DNA from: Chloroflexota bacterium
Lineage (GTDB): Bacteria; Chloroflexota; Dehalococcoidia; UBA2985
Reading direction: 5' to 3'
Assembly (NCBI GenBank): GCA_016210515.1
Contig: JACQTZ010000003.1
Location: 1-64,000 of the forward strand
Length of the DNA stretch: 64,000 bases
Shown: positions 43,813-51,401 of the stretch, in pieces
Layout: the number at the start of each line of letters is the position of its first letter
How positions within the stretch are numbered: the stretch's first letter is position 1
Program-made: the position numbers and the translations under genes
The notes under the pieces: model-generated
Seen by the model: the letters and a program-made list of their open reading frames with translations, nothing else
What the model was told of the DNA's origin: nothing
Databases searched by the model: none

Positions 43813-44004
43813 ACAGGGCAAATGTCTGGCCCACCGCCCAAAGCTCTGTAGGCACTAGCAACCCTCTGGCCTGTGATGCAGACATGTGTCATACTTGTGG
43901 GCAAAATCGCCTGGAATTGCCTGGTGGCGCGGCCCCTGAAAGCTGATGGGTGCTCTCCCAACGGACAAACCCGTAACTGTTTGAGAAAGGAGTCCTCAAG
44001 AACC

Positions 44005-45288
44005 ATGAATCGCTCACCTGGGCAGACCCTTGAGGCCAGAACCTACCCCCCTAACTACGGCTGGGTAGTAATGGGGTCCCTTTGGGGCATAGACCTTGCA
44101 ATACCCATCGCGGCTATCTCTATAGGGGTGATGCTGCCTACTATGACCAAAGAGATGAACATCTCCCCCTTGCAGGCAGGGATGCTGGGGGCCGCCATGT
44201 TCCTGGGCTCGGCAACGGTGGCTCTCCCCAGCAGCATCTGGCTATCCCGGTACAACCCCAAGAGCATAGTCTTCCTCTCTGTCCTCCTGTCAGGCGTAAC
44301 CCTGTTGCTCCAGGGATGGGCACCCACGTTCTACGTCCTCCTGGCCGCCAGGTTCCTGTTCGTGATAGTCACTGCGAGCAAGGTACAAGCAGAGGTCTTG
44401 CTGATCCAACAGTGGTTCACTCCCAGGCAGATTGCCGTGGTTATGAGTATCTCCATAGGGGTGATGGTCAGTGGACAGATGGCAGCCGTCGGCCTTACGC
44501 CCTACCTGATACTCCTCCTCTCCGGGTGGCGCAATGTTTACTTCGCCCTGGGAGCGCTCATGCTGGTGGGAGCCTTTCTCTGGCTGGTGGTCGGGCAGGT
44601 GCGGGTGCAGTCTGCCTCCCGAGAGAGGGACTCCTCCCAGGTGGGATCCCCTATCGGGGTTTTGCGGCGTCACAAGTTCCTGTGGGTGCTGGCCTTGGCT
44701 CCCTCGGGTGCTGCCCTGGCCTTTCTCTCGGTCATGACCTTCTGGCCCACCCACGCTCTGGAGACCCTCGGCCTCTCCCTGACCGAGGTGGGCGCGCTCT
44801 TGACCCTCTACCCCATGGGAGGCATAGCCGCCGCTTTCCTCGCCGGGCCTCTCTCAAACCTCATCCGTCGGAGGAAGCCCTTCCTGTGGGTGCCGGGCAT
44901 TCTGCTACCCCCCGTCTACGTAGCCCTCTTCACGACGCAACTGCCCGTGCTGGCGGGCGTTCTCCTTCTTATCGCCGGATGGAACGCCCAGGTCTGGGTC
45001 CCCATCATCCGCACCATCCCCTTCGACCTGCGGCTGGCTCCCAGGGAGACCGCGGTAGCCACGGGCCTATCCATGACCCTCTTGCCCATTGTGGGTGCTA
45101 TGGGCCCGCCGCTGGTGGGGGCCATTCAGCAGCTCTCTGGCTCCCTTCAAATAGGGCTGTTGAGTATAGTCGGTTTTCCTCTAACCCTGCTCATAGGGGG
45201 ACTCCTGATCCCCGAGACCAGCCCCTACCGTGCAGCACAGGCCTCGAAAAGCCGCGAAGATGTGACGGAGACCCCGCGCCAGGGCTGA
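44005..45288 (+). CDS. MFS transporter
   Basis: A 427-residue major facilitator with 12 hydrophobic segments. The N-terminal YGWVVMGSLWGIDLAIP and the six-plus-six layout with a polar loop near residue 200 are clear. It differs from the other two MFS proteins in lacking the GLLPDG loop. The start at 44005 is chosen by similarity of MFS N-terminal lengths; AAAGGAG lies farther upstream than usual. It stands alone. Confidence 0.83.
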   Translation: MNRSPGQTLEARTYPPNYGWVVMGSLWGIDLAIPIAAISIGVMLPTMTKEMNISPLQAGMLGAAMFLGSATVALPSSIWLSRYNPKSIVFLSVLLSGVTLLLQGWAPTFYVLLAARFLFVIVTASKVQAEVLLIQQWFTPRQIAVVMSISIGVMVSGQMAAVGLTPYLILLLSGWRNVYFALGALMLVGAFLWLVVGQVRVQSASRERDSSQVGSPIGVLRRHKFLWVLALAPSGAALAFLSVMTFWPTHALETLGLSLTEVGALLTLYPMGGIAAAFLAGPLSNLIRRRKPFLWVPGILLPPVYVALFTTQLPVLAGVLLLIAGWNAQVWVPIIRTIPFDLRLAPRETAVATGLSMTLLPIVGAMGPPLVGAIQQLSGSLQIGLLSIVGFPLTLLIGGLLIPETSPYRAAQASKSREDVTETPRQG

Positions 45289-45332
45289 CGGGTCGTGAGC
45301 CACATCCGTGGGTAGGAGTCTCAGGCATATGC

Positions 45333-45413
45333 ACCCCCATCCTAAGCCTTCCCCCTCGGAGGGGGAAGGAATAACGCTCTCCCCCTTGAGGGGGAGAGTT
45401 GGAGAGGGGGTGA
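45333..45413. repeat. Double-hairpin G/C-run repeat (family A)
   Basis: CCCCCATCCTAAGCCTTCCC, then CCTTCCCCCTCGGAGGGGGAAGG (hairpin, here given as CCTTCCCCCT and AGGGGGAAGG) and CTCTCCCCCTTGAGGGGGAGAG-type pairing, ending GAGAGGGGGTGA. It is the most regular copy of the family and lies downstream of the MFS gene, where it could end transcription. Confidence 0.75.
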
Positions 45414-45452
45414 AGCCAATAACTGAAAGACCCTGCGTCCGTGGGCGGACGC

Positions 45453-45481
45453 TTGACGAGTCGTGGGAGAGGGCGGATAAT
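45453..45481 (+). promoter_or_regulatory. Sigma-70 promoter of the arsR-dsrE-ferredoxin operon
   Basis: TTGACG (45453-45458), a 17-nt spacer and GATAAT (45476-45481) are a near-consensus promoter. The -10 box abuts the inverted repeat at 45481-45504. Confidence 0.75.
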
Positions 45482-45504
45482 GAGTTTAGCATATTCTAAA
45501 CTCA
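45481..45504. promoter_or_regulatory. Putative ArsR-family operator
   Basis: TGAGTTTAG (45481-45489), CATATT, CTAAACTCA (45496-45504): a perfect 9+9 inverted repeat over the expected transcription start, 16 bp before the ArsR-type start codon. Autoregulation by the first gene product is the simplest reading. Confidence 0.75.
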
Positions 45505-45519
45505 TCACAGGAGTGCCCC

Positions 45520-45864
45520 ATGCCATCAAAAGAGGGGCTAGACCGCCTCTACAACCTCCACGCCGCCATCTGCAAGACCTTCGCCAACCCGTGGCGGCTT
45601 CGCATCGTGGAAGCCCTGGGCAACGGGGAGTGTACCGTGTCGCAGATAGTGGGGATGCTGGGTATCTCCAAGAGCAACGCCTCCCAGCACCTGGGCATCA
45701 TGAGAGAAAAAGGCGTGGTGGAGCACCGCCGGGAGGGGGGGTACGTCTTTTATCGCCTCTCAAACCCCAAGGTCCTCCAGGCGTGCCGTCTCATGCGCGA
45801 GGTACTCCTGGAGCAGGTCGAGCGGGCCAGCGAGCTATCCCGCCTTGAAAGTCGCATCCCATGA
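45520..45864 (+). CDS. ArsR/SmtB-family repressor
   Basis: A 114-residue winged-helix protein. It has WRLRIVEALGNGECTVSQIV (about 25-44), then recognition-helix sequence SKSNASQHLGIMREKGVV (about 50-67) and a beta-hairpin REGGYVFYRLSN. It lacks the ELCVCDL metal site of ArsR/SmtB; the only cysteines are C18, C38 and C88. It may therefore sense thiol, sulfur or redox state through Cys rather than metals. AGGAG precedes the ATG. It is the first gene of an operon with the DsrE-type selenoprotein and a ferredoxin. Confidence 0.88.
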   Translation: MPSKEGLDRLYNLHAAICKTFANPWRLRIVEALGNGECTVSQIVGMLGISKSNASQHLGIMREKGVVEHRREGGYVFYRLSNPKVLQACRLMREVLLEQVERASELSRLESRIP

Positions 45865-45884
45865 CAGAAGCAGGAGCAAAGGCC

Positions 45885-46253
45885 ATGAATTCAGCGCCTC
45901 GCCGGCAGACACTCATCATCCTCAACGACCCGCCCTATGGGACAGAGCGCTCCTACAACGGCATGCGCCTGGCCAACGCCATGAGCAAGGGCGAAGAGGA
46001 TGAGGTACGCGTGTTCCTCATGGGCGACGCCGTGGTCTGCGCCAAGCGGGGCCAGCAGACACCCAACGGCTTCTACAACCTGGAGAGAATGCTGAAAGTG
46101 GCGTCACGACAAGGTGTCGCCATCGGCACCTGAGGAACCTGTCTGGATGCCCGTGGCATCGGCGTCCAGGAGTTGGCAGAGGGAGTGCACCGTGGCTCTC
46201 TGGACGAACTGGCTGAGTGGACCCGGTGGGCCGACAAGGTGATTGTATTCTAG
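45885..46253 (+). CDS. DsrE-family protein read through an in-frame UGA (predicted selenoprotein)
   Basis: Read as one frame from 45885 to TAG 46251-46253, it gives 122 residues of a DsrE/DsrF-like protein: YNGMRLANAM, Cys52 in VVCAKRGQQTPNGFYN, ERMLK, then U83-GTC-LDARGI and a normal DsrE C terminus ending DKVIVF. The codon at 46131-46133 is TGA, exactly where relatives have the first Cys of CGTC. Standard calling ends the gene there and loses 40 family-typical residues that stay in the same frame. A SECIS-like hairpin follows. DsrE proteins carry persulfide sulfur on Cys. AGGAG 8 nt upstream supports 45885; ATG 45861, overlapping the arsR stop, is an alternative. Confidence 0.8.
46131..46169 (+). 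promoter_or_regulatory. UGA codon and putative bacterial SECIS hairpin (DsrE)
   Basis: TGA at 46131-46133. After 9 nt, CTGGATGCC (46143-46151) pairs with GGCGTCCAG (46161-46169), nine base pairs including one G-U. The 9-nt loop CGTGGCATC begins 18 nt after the UGA with G in second place. An alternative inner pairing GATGCC/GGCATC is possible. Confidence 0.65.
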
Positions 46254-46274
46254 GGCAGGAATAAAGGGAGCCCC

Positions 46275-46475
46275 ATGCCAAAGGCCATTCTGGATGAGCC
46301 TCGCTGCCGCCCTCAAAACTGCGCCGATGGCCTCTGCGCCGCCCGGATGCAGTGCCCCGTAAAGGCCATATGGCAGGAGACACCCTTTGAGGTGCCCTTC
46401 CTCAGCGGAGGGCGCTGCAACGGCTGCGCCAGGTGCGTCGCCGCATGCCCCCTCAAGGCCATCTACATGAGCTGA
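46275..46475 (+). CDS. Ferredoxin-like 4Fe-4S protein
   Basis: A 66-residue protein with eight cysteines: C11, C16, C21 and C27 (C-x4-C-x4-C-x5-CP) and the classical C48-x2-C51-x2-C54-x3-CP. Two [4Fe-4S] clusters are expected, the first with unusual spacing. AAAGGGAG precedes the ATG, 21 bp after the selenoprotein gene. It is the likely electron partner of the DsrE-type protein. Confidence 0.85.
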   Translation: MPKAILDEPRCRPQNCADGLCAARMQCPVKAIWQETPFEVPFLSGGRCNGCARCVAACPLKAIYMS

Positions 46476-46611
46476 GGACAACAGCGAACACTGCCACCAG
46501 AAGGACGTGGGACATTCACTCCACCTTAATACATTCTTCAAAAGACTTCGCTAGCATTGAAGATAGAGTGCCCAAAGCACCGACACTCAGTTTGGGAAAA
46601 GGAGAAACGAG

Positions 46612-46962
46612 ATGAGTCAAAGTACTAAGACAGCCTTGCTTATCGGGGGCATTGCCGTGGCGCTTTTGGTGGGCGTGCCCCTCCTCTGGGGAGGCCTTTC
46701 GGGATGGCAGGGTGGCGGTTGGGAGATGATGGGCCCAGGAATGATGGGAGGATTCGGCGTGATGGGATTTGGAGCGGTGTTCATGGTGCTCTTCTGGGGC
46801 CTGATTATCTGGGCGGTGGTTGCGTTGATTCAGGGCCCTCGTCCAGGCACCTGGGGGGAGTCCCACAACCAAGACTCGGCCCTGGAGGTGCTCAAGAGAA
46901 GGTACGCCCGGGGCGAGATCAGCAAAGAGGATTACGAGGAGAAGAAAAAGGACCTGGCATAA
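46612..46962 (+). CDS. SHOCT-domain membrane protein
   Basis: A 116-residue protein with two membrane helices (about 7-28 and 50-75) joined by a Gly/Met-rich loop (EMMGPGMMGGFGVMG). A C-terminal SHOCT motif follows: LEVLKRRYARGEISKEDYEE (about 91-110). SHOCT domains occur at the ends of many membrane and envelope proteins. The Met-rich loop resembles copper-binding segments. It precedes a Met-rich lipoprotein gene by 24 bp. Confidence 0.85.
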   Translation: MSQSTKTALLIGGIAVALLVGVPLLWGGLSGWQGGGWEMMGPGMMGGFGVMGFGAVFMVLFWGLIIWAVVALIQGPRPGTWGESHNQDSALEVLKRRYARGEISKEDYEEKKKDLA

Positions 46963-46986
46963 ACGGCCCAGACTAAGGAGGTATCT

Positions 46987-47736
46987 ATGAGAAGAGGGCC
47001 TTTGCTAGTCATTTCAGCCGCGCTCGTGGTGACCCTGCTGGCGTTGGCTGCTTGCTCCTCCGCGACTGAACAGCCAGCACAGGGTGAGACCACGGGTGAA
47101 CAGGGTGGAGCGACAGGGGCTCAAGATACCTCCTGGACTTCTGAATCTCCTCAGCAGCCTTATCCGTACGGGCCCGGCGGGATGATGGGCGGGATGATGG
47201 GAGGTTGGGGCGGATACGTACCCGATTCCCAGCCGCTCACCCTTGAGCAAGCTGCCAAGGCGGTGTCCCCCTACCTCAGCGCGTACGGACACGACCTGAA
47301 GCTGAAGGAGGTCATGGAGTTTGCCGAGAACTTCTATGCCGAGGTGGAGGAGCAGTCCACGGGCATCCACGCCATAGAACTGCTGGTGGACAAGTACACC
47401 GGGCAGGTTTACCCCGAGATGGGACCCAACACGATGTGGAACACCAAGTACGGGATGATGAGCCAGATGATGGGCAGCTATTACATCGGCGGGGCGCCCA
47501 CAGCTGCGATGTCGGTCACTTCTGAACAAGCCTCGGCCCTCGCACAGCAGTTTTTGGAGGCCAACCGCACCGGGCTCATCGTGGCTGATGCTGATGCTTT
47601 CTATGGCTACTATACCTTGCATACTTTGAGAGACGGTCAAGTAGAAGGGATGCTCAGCGTCAACGGCTATACGGGGGCTGTCTGGTACCACAACTGGCAC
47701 GGGCCTTTCGTAGGCATGGAAGAGTTCCACGATTAG
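46987..47736 (+). CDS. Met-rich lipoprotein with PepSY-like repeats
   Basis: A 249-residue exported lipoprotein. The signal peptide ends in lipobox LAAC with Cys22-23 region, followed by a Ser/Thr/Gln-rich linker. GGMMGGMMGGWGGY (about 61-75) and MMSQMMGSYY (about 158-167) are Met-rich. Two similar modules (about 80-150 and 175-245) end in YTGQVYPEM and YTGAVWYHNWHG, the PepSY-type pattern. Copper or other soft-metal binding is a reasonable guess from Met and His content. GGAGG precedes the ATG. Confidence 0.75.
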   Translation: MRRGPLLVISAALVVTLLALAACSSATEQPAQGETTGEQGGATGAQDTSWTSESPQQPYPYGPGGMMGGMMGGWGGYVPDSQPLTLEQAAKAVSPYLSAYGHDLKLKEVMEFAENFYAEVEEQSTGIHAIELLVDKYTGQVYPEMGPNTMWNTKYGMMSQMMGSYYIGGAPTAAMSVTSEQASALAQQFLEANRTGLIVADADAFYGYYTLHTLRDGQVEGMLSVNGYTGAVWYHNWHGPFVGMEEFHD

Positions 47737-47740
47737 AGCG

Positions 47741-48034
47741 ATGGCAGATACTGAGAGAGGGACCGACCCGGTGACTCCCCAGGAACAGCCAGGCTCTTCT
47801 CAAGATGACACAGAGCTGCTGACCATGCACCGGGAGCAGCTCCAATTGGAGTTGAAAAAGACGCTGGCCGAATTGGCTGACAACCTGGAGCTTCGAGATG
47901 GCTTCCTGGGCCAGACCGGGGTACACATTGGCATGAGTGTGCTGAGCAGTGCCCGGCGACAGTTCGAGCAGGCAGAGGCCCGGCTGAAGGAACGCATCGC
48001 CCTTCTGGAAGAGCTGCTCCAAAAGAGTCCGTAG
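47741..48034 (+). CDS. Small coiled-coil protein
   Basis: A 97-residue acidic soluble protein. After a disordered N terminus, residues about 25-95 form helices with heptad-like Leu/Ala spacing (LLTMHREQLQLELKKTLAEL). I recognise no family. It follows the lipoprotein gene by 4 bp and ends inside a perfect palindrome. Confidence 0.65.
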   Translation: MADTERGTDPVTPQEQPGSSQDDTELLTMHREQLQLELKKTLAELADNLELRDGFLGQTGVHIGMSVLSSARRQFEQAEARLKERIALLEELLQKSP

Positions 48035-48064
48035 GGGCGTCCCGATGCATCGGGACGCCCCTAC
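48031..48064. terminator. Perfect 34-bp palindrome over two convergent stop codons
   Basis: GTAGGGGCGTCCCGATG (48031-48047) is followed directly by its exact reverse complement to 48064. The TAG of the plus-strand gene (48032-48034) and the TAG of the minus-strand aminotransferase (48061-48063) are mirror images within it. A bidirectional terminator is the likely role. Confidence 0.75.
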
Positions 48065-49092
48065 GACTGTACACCCTGCCACACGGGGGTCTGCCACTGG
48101 GGGTAAGACTTGTCTCTCCCCTGCACCACGTCCTGGTACAGACGCCGCAGCCTTCGGGTCAGGAGCCCGGGCCTTCCCGACCCCACAGGATATCGGTCTA
48201 TTGACACGATAGGCTCAATCTCAAAGTAGGTGCCGCAGAAAAAAGCCTCCTCGGCCACGTATAGCTCCGTCCGGTCCACATCCCTCACCTCCACCGGCAC
48301 CTGGAGCACGTCCTTGAACAGCCGTATCACCGTGTCCCGAGTGATGCCCTCCAGAATGCCGGCGGTGACCCCCGGAGTTATGGCCACTCCATCCCGCACT
48401 ATGAAGATGCAGGCGTAAGCACCCTCGGCCACCTTGCCCTGGGTATTGAGGATAATCCCCCCGTCGTAGCCATTGACCTGGGCCTCGGTGGAGACCAGGC
48501 GGCTGTTCTGGTAGTTGGCGATGGCCTTCACCCTGGGAGGCATGACGTTGTCGGAAATGCGAACCCAGCTACTGACGCAGCAGTGAATGCCCCTTCTGCT
48601 TCTCAAATGGGAGGCCTGGGGCCTAGCCGTGATAAAGACCTCCGCCGGGTGCTGGTAGGTGGCCCTGTAACCGGGCGCTGCATCGCCAAGGTAGGCCATG
48701 GGCGAGATGTAGGTATCTTCCCTGGCATGGTTAGCCTTGAGGAGGTCCAGGATAGCGGTGGTCAGCTCTGCCGGAGAGCAGGGAGAAGACATGCGCATCA
48801 GCTTCATGGAATCAAAAAGACGGCGAATGTGGGACTGGAGACGGAAGACATACAGCTCCTGCTCCCCTTCGTTCCAGTAGCCACGAATACCCTCGAAAAC
48901 GGCTGAGACGCTGCTCCAGGCCATGGCGCTCATGTGGACTGTCGCCTCCTCCCAGGGGAGTAGCTTGCCAGCATACCAGAGGTAAGCAGGCTCCGGTGTC
49001 TGGGAGGCGGCGAGTTGCTTTGTAGCCCTTCGACGTATCATGGGTTCAACTATCCTGGCGGCCTGGCTCACTGGGCCTGTGGCCACCCTCAT
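48061..49092 (-). CDS. ilvE: Branched-chain amino acid aminotransferase family protein
   Basis: A 343-residue fold-type IV PLP enzyme. It has the FEGIRGYW motif, catalytic Lys in RVKAIANYQNS (about 183), QVNGYDGGIILN, EGAYACIFIV, and PGVTAGILEGITRD for phosphate binding. Length and motifs fit IlvE. It transfers amino groups between glutamate and branched-chain keto acids. The N-terminal 30 residues are an extra, variable part, so a later start is possible. Confidence 0.88.
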   Translation of the reverse strand: MRVATGPVSQAARIVEPMIRRRATKQLAASQTPEPAYLWYAGKLLPWEEATVHMSAMAWSSVSAVFEGIRGYWNEGEQELYVFRLQSHIRRLFDSMKLMRMSSPCSPAELTTAILDLLKANHAREDTYISPMAYLGDAAPGYRATYQHPAEVFITARPQASHLRSRRGIHCCVSSWVRISDNVMPPRVKAIANYQNSRLVSTEAQVNGYDGGIILNTQGKVAEGAYACIFIVRDGVAITPGVTAGILEGITRDTVIRLFKDVLQVPVEVRDVDRTELYVAEEAFFCGTYFEIEPIVSIDRYPVGSGRPGLLTRRLRRLYQDVVQGRDKSYPQWQTPVWQGVQS

Positions 49093-49246
49093 TCGGCTTG
49101 CCCCTTTCGCGCCTTGTCAGGCAATGGAGGCATTGTACTCTGGTTCCAGGCCTTTGTGGATACCTTTTTGCTTGAGCATCAGGCCCCACTGAAGGCAATC
49201 GCAGCAATCACCCGGGCAAAGACGGCAACAAAAAGGTAACCCAGAC

Positions 49247-49261
49247 TTAACATGCGGTTAA
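49247..49261. promoter_or_regulatory. Short inverted repeat upstream of the amt operon
   Basis: TTAAC-ATGCG-GTTAA, about 60 bp before the small membrane ORF. It may be an operator for the winged-helix protein or for nitrogen control; no direct evidence. Confidence 0.35.
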
Positions 49262-49320
49262 CACGGTGGAAACAACGGAGACATAAGCTCCAATAAGAAC
49301 GTAAAGGAGGAGCAACGAAG

Positions 49321-49413
49321 ATGGAAGCTGTTCTCGCCGGAGTGGCCTTCGCAGGGCTGTTTGCTATGTGGGTGGTTTTGCCAAGCCGTATCCGTAGCCG
49401 GAGCGATAAATGA
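49321..49413 (+). CDS. 30-residue membrane microprotein
   Basis: MEAVLAGVAFAGLFAMWVVL followed by a basic tail. One membrane helix (about 3-20). The ribosome site is strong (AAAGGAGGAG, about 9 nt before ATG). Its TGA overlaps the ATG of the winged-helix gene (ATGA), so translation is coupled. It resembles small subunits such as KdpF or CydX only in size; partner unknown, perhaps Amt. Confidence 0.6.
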   Translation: MEAVLAGVAFAGLFAMWVVLPSRIRSRSDK

Positions 49414-49802
49414 TCCCCCGACCGGCAACGGGATCCGTGGGCACATACCAAGGTCAAGAGAAAGACACGATGCTCCCCGGCTCCGGGGAGCTTTCCGTTG
49501 ATTCCCCTGAACGCCGACTGTGGCCGCAGGATGTCATTGGAAGCCTAACGCGGACAGAGCGGGATGTGCTCACATGCCTCAGCCGCAGGGCTGGCCGTGT
49601 CGTTTCCCGCTCCACCCTGGCAGAGATGGTACAAGTCCAGGGAGGACGCAACGTGGATGTGGTCATCTGCCGCCTGCGGCACAAGCTCAACGACCAACAG
49701 GGAAACTACATCAAGACGATTCGCAAGGTGGGCTACCGTCTCAATCTCGGGACCGAAGGCCCTGAGGCCGTTAGCACGACGGACGCGAAGCCGACTTCTT
49801 AG
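49410..49802 (+). CDS. Winged-helix (OmpR C-terminal type) regulator without receiver
   Basis: A 130-residue protein with a Trans_reg_C DNA-binding domain at about 44-112: SLTRTERDVLTCLSRRAG, then VVSRSTLAEMV, NVDVVICRLRHKL and IRKVGYRLN. There is no phosphoacceptor domain; the N-terminal 40 residues look disordered. It lies between the microprotein and amt and probably controls them. Confidence 0.85.
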   Translation: MIPRPATGSVGTYQGQEKDTMLPGSGELSVDSPERRLWPQDVIGSLTRTERDVLTCLSRRAGRVVSRSTLAEMVQVQGGRNVDVVICRLRHKLNDQQGNYIKTIRKVGYRLNLGTEGPEAVSTTDAKPTS

Positions 49803-49830
49803 CCAAGTTAGCAAAGAGTGGAGGCCCATA

Positions 49831-51258
49831 ATGACAAAGACGCTACGGATTCTGCTGATGGTTTTGACAGTCGGGGTGGCCTTCGTGGGAGTGCCCGCCA
49901 TTGCACTGGCCGCGGACCCAACGGGGACGGCAACCCTTGAGGCCAACCCCAACATGGCTGTCAACATGGCCTGGACCCTCATCACGGGGTTCCTGGTGTG
50001 GTTCATGCAACTTGGGTTCGCCTTCCTGGGCGCGGGCCTCATCCGCTCCAAGAACAACGTCAACTACTGGACAAAGAGCTTCATGGACTTTTGCATCGCT
50101 TCCCTGGGGTTCTGGGCTTTCGGATTCGCCTTGATGTTCGGCGGCTCCAAGCTGTTTCCTGGTCTGGACCAGGGGAACAGTTTCCTCGGTTTCTCAGGGT
50201 TCTTCCTCAGCGGGCCCAGCTATGATGTCTCAACCATCATGATGTGGTTCTTCCAGATGGTCTTCGCTGCCACAGCTGCCACCATTGTGGCTGGAGCCGT
50301 AGCCGAGAGAATGAAGATTACCGCCTACCTGGCCTACAGTTTCATTATCGGTGCGATCATTTACCCAATCTACGGCAAGTGGATTTGGGGTGGCGGGTGG
50401 CTCAGCACCCTGCAAATCTTGGACGCCACGGGGGCGCGGGATTTTGCTGGCTCGGGAGTCGTCCACATGGTGGGAGGAGCAACTGCCCTTGTGGGCGCGG
50501 CCTTGGTGGGCCCCCGAATTGGTAAGTTCAATGCGGACGGCACACCCAACGCCATCAGGGGCCATAACCTACCCTTCGTAGTCATCGGAACTTTCATCCT
50601 TTTCTTCGGGTGGTTCGGGTTCAACCCTGGCAGCACGCTGGCCGCGACGGACCTGCGCATCTCCGTTATCGCCGTCAACACCTTCCTGGCAGGAGTGACC
50701 GGTGCAATAGTAGCCATCTACTGGAACTTTGCCCACACCGGCAAGATGGACATCGTCATGGCTTGCAACGGCGCTCTGGCCGGACTGGTGGGAATCACTG
50801 CTGCGTGCGCCTTTGTCCCACCATGGGCAGCGGTGCTCACAGGCGCGGTTGCGGTGCCCTTCATGCTGGCTACGGCTTATGTCGTGGAACGGGTACTCAA
50901 AGTGGATGACGCCGTGGGGGCAGTACCCGTCCACTTGGGTGCTGGACTGTGGGGACTGCTGGCCGTGGGCATCTTTGCCGATGGCACCTACCTGGGGGTC
51001 AAAGGGCTGATCACGGGCGAGGTGGGCCAGTTACTCTTGCAACTGGTGGACATTGCCACCCTGCTGGCCTGGGTGTTGCCGACGGCTTTCTTGACCTTCT
51101 GGTTCCTGAAGAAAACCATCGGCCTGCGAGCAAGTCGGGAGGAGGAACTGGAAGGGCTGGACATTCCCGAACACGGAATGGAGGCCTATCCGGCCGAGGC
51201 TCCGCTGCCGGCAGCTGGTCCTGGAGCACACGGGATACACAACGCGCCAAGACCCTGA
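49831..51258 (+). CDS. amt: Ammonium transporter (Amt family)
   Basis: A 475-residue channel with a cleaved signal-like N terminus (about 1-28) and 11 membrane helices. It has the family motifs NYWTKSFMDF, VHMVGGATALVGA with the His of the first pore position, and AVPVHLGAGLWG with the second. Asp in the helix preceding DFAGSGVVH is present. It conducts ammonium or ammonia. No glnK/glnB gene is adjacent, which is unusual. A GGAGG site 7 nt upstream supports the ATG at 49831 rather than the open frame before it. Confidence 0.95.
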   Translation: MTKTLRILLMVLTVGVAFVGVPAIALAADPTGTATLEANPNMAVNMAWTLITGFLVWFMQLGFAFLGAGLIRSKNNVNYWTKSFMDFCIASLGFWAFGFALMFGGSKLFPGLDQGNSFLGFSGFFLSGPSYDVSTIMMWFFQMVFAATAATIVAGAVAERMKITAYLAYSFIIGAIIYPIYGKWIWGGGWLSTLQILDATGARDFAGSGVVHMVGGATALVGAALVGPRIGKFNADGTPNAIRGHNLPFVVIGTFILFFGWFGFNPGSTLAATDLRISVIAVNTFLAGVTGAIVAIYWNFAHTGKMDIVMACNGALAGLVGITAACAFVPPWAAVLTGAVAVPFMLATAYVVERVLKVDDAVGAVPVHLGAGLWGLLAVGIFADGTYLGVKGLITGEVGQLLLQLVDIATLLAWVLPTAFLTFWFLKKTIGLRASREEELEGLDIPEHGMEAYPAEAPLPAAGPGAHGIHNAPRP

Positions 51259-51308
51259 AAGGCACGGCGCCCGGCCTCTCTGAAAAGCCCATATTGGCCG
51301 ACGGCATC

Positions 51309-51341
51309 AGGAGCGGGGGCATGTGGGATGCCTCCGCTCCT
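51309..51341 (+). terminator. Hairpin downstream of amt
   Basis: AGGAGCGGGGGCAT (51309-51322) and ATGCCTCCGCTCCT (51328-51341) with loop GTGGG, one G-U pair. The U-tract is poor (CTTGG), but the position 50 bp after the stop and before a convergent gene favours a terminator. Confidence 0.6.
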
Positions 51342-51401
51342 CTTGGTGTCCGTTGAGTTCAAGCATAAGCTACAGCTTGTACCGGGTTCATGCTGTAACA
51401 G

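Larger units (their letters stand above)
43355..44004. other. 650-bp gene-free region with repeats
   Basis: It contains a family D copy (43562-43646) and the family G element (43713-43812). The rest should hold the promoters of the divergent CoA-transferase and MFS genes. No open frame here is convincing. Confidence 0.6.

Noticed and set aside
44082..45374. 430-codon open frame overlapping the MFS gene in another phase
   Set aside because: Low-complexity Pro, Gly, Arg and His content; the MFS frame is convincing.
45861..46133. Reading the DsrE-type gene as ending at the UGA, or as frameshifted
   Set aside because: The downstream family residues are in the same phase, so no frameshift is needed. 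The stop falls exactly on a conserved Cys position with a SECIS-like hairpin after it.
46018..46541. Minus-strand frames across the DsrE and ferredoxin genes
   Set aside because: No domain match and no ribosome site. The plus strand has an intact promoter-operator-gene series.
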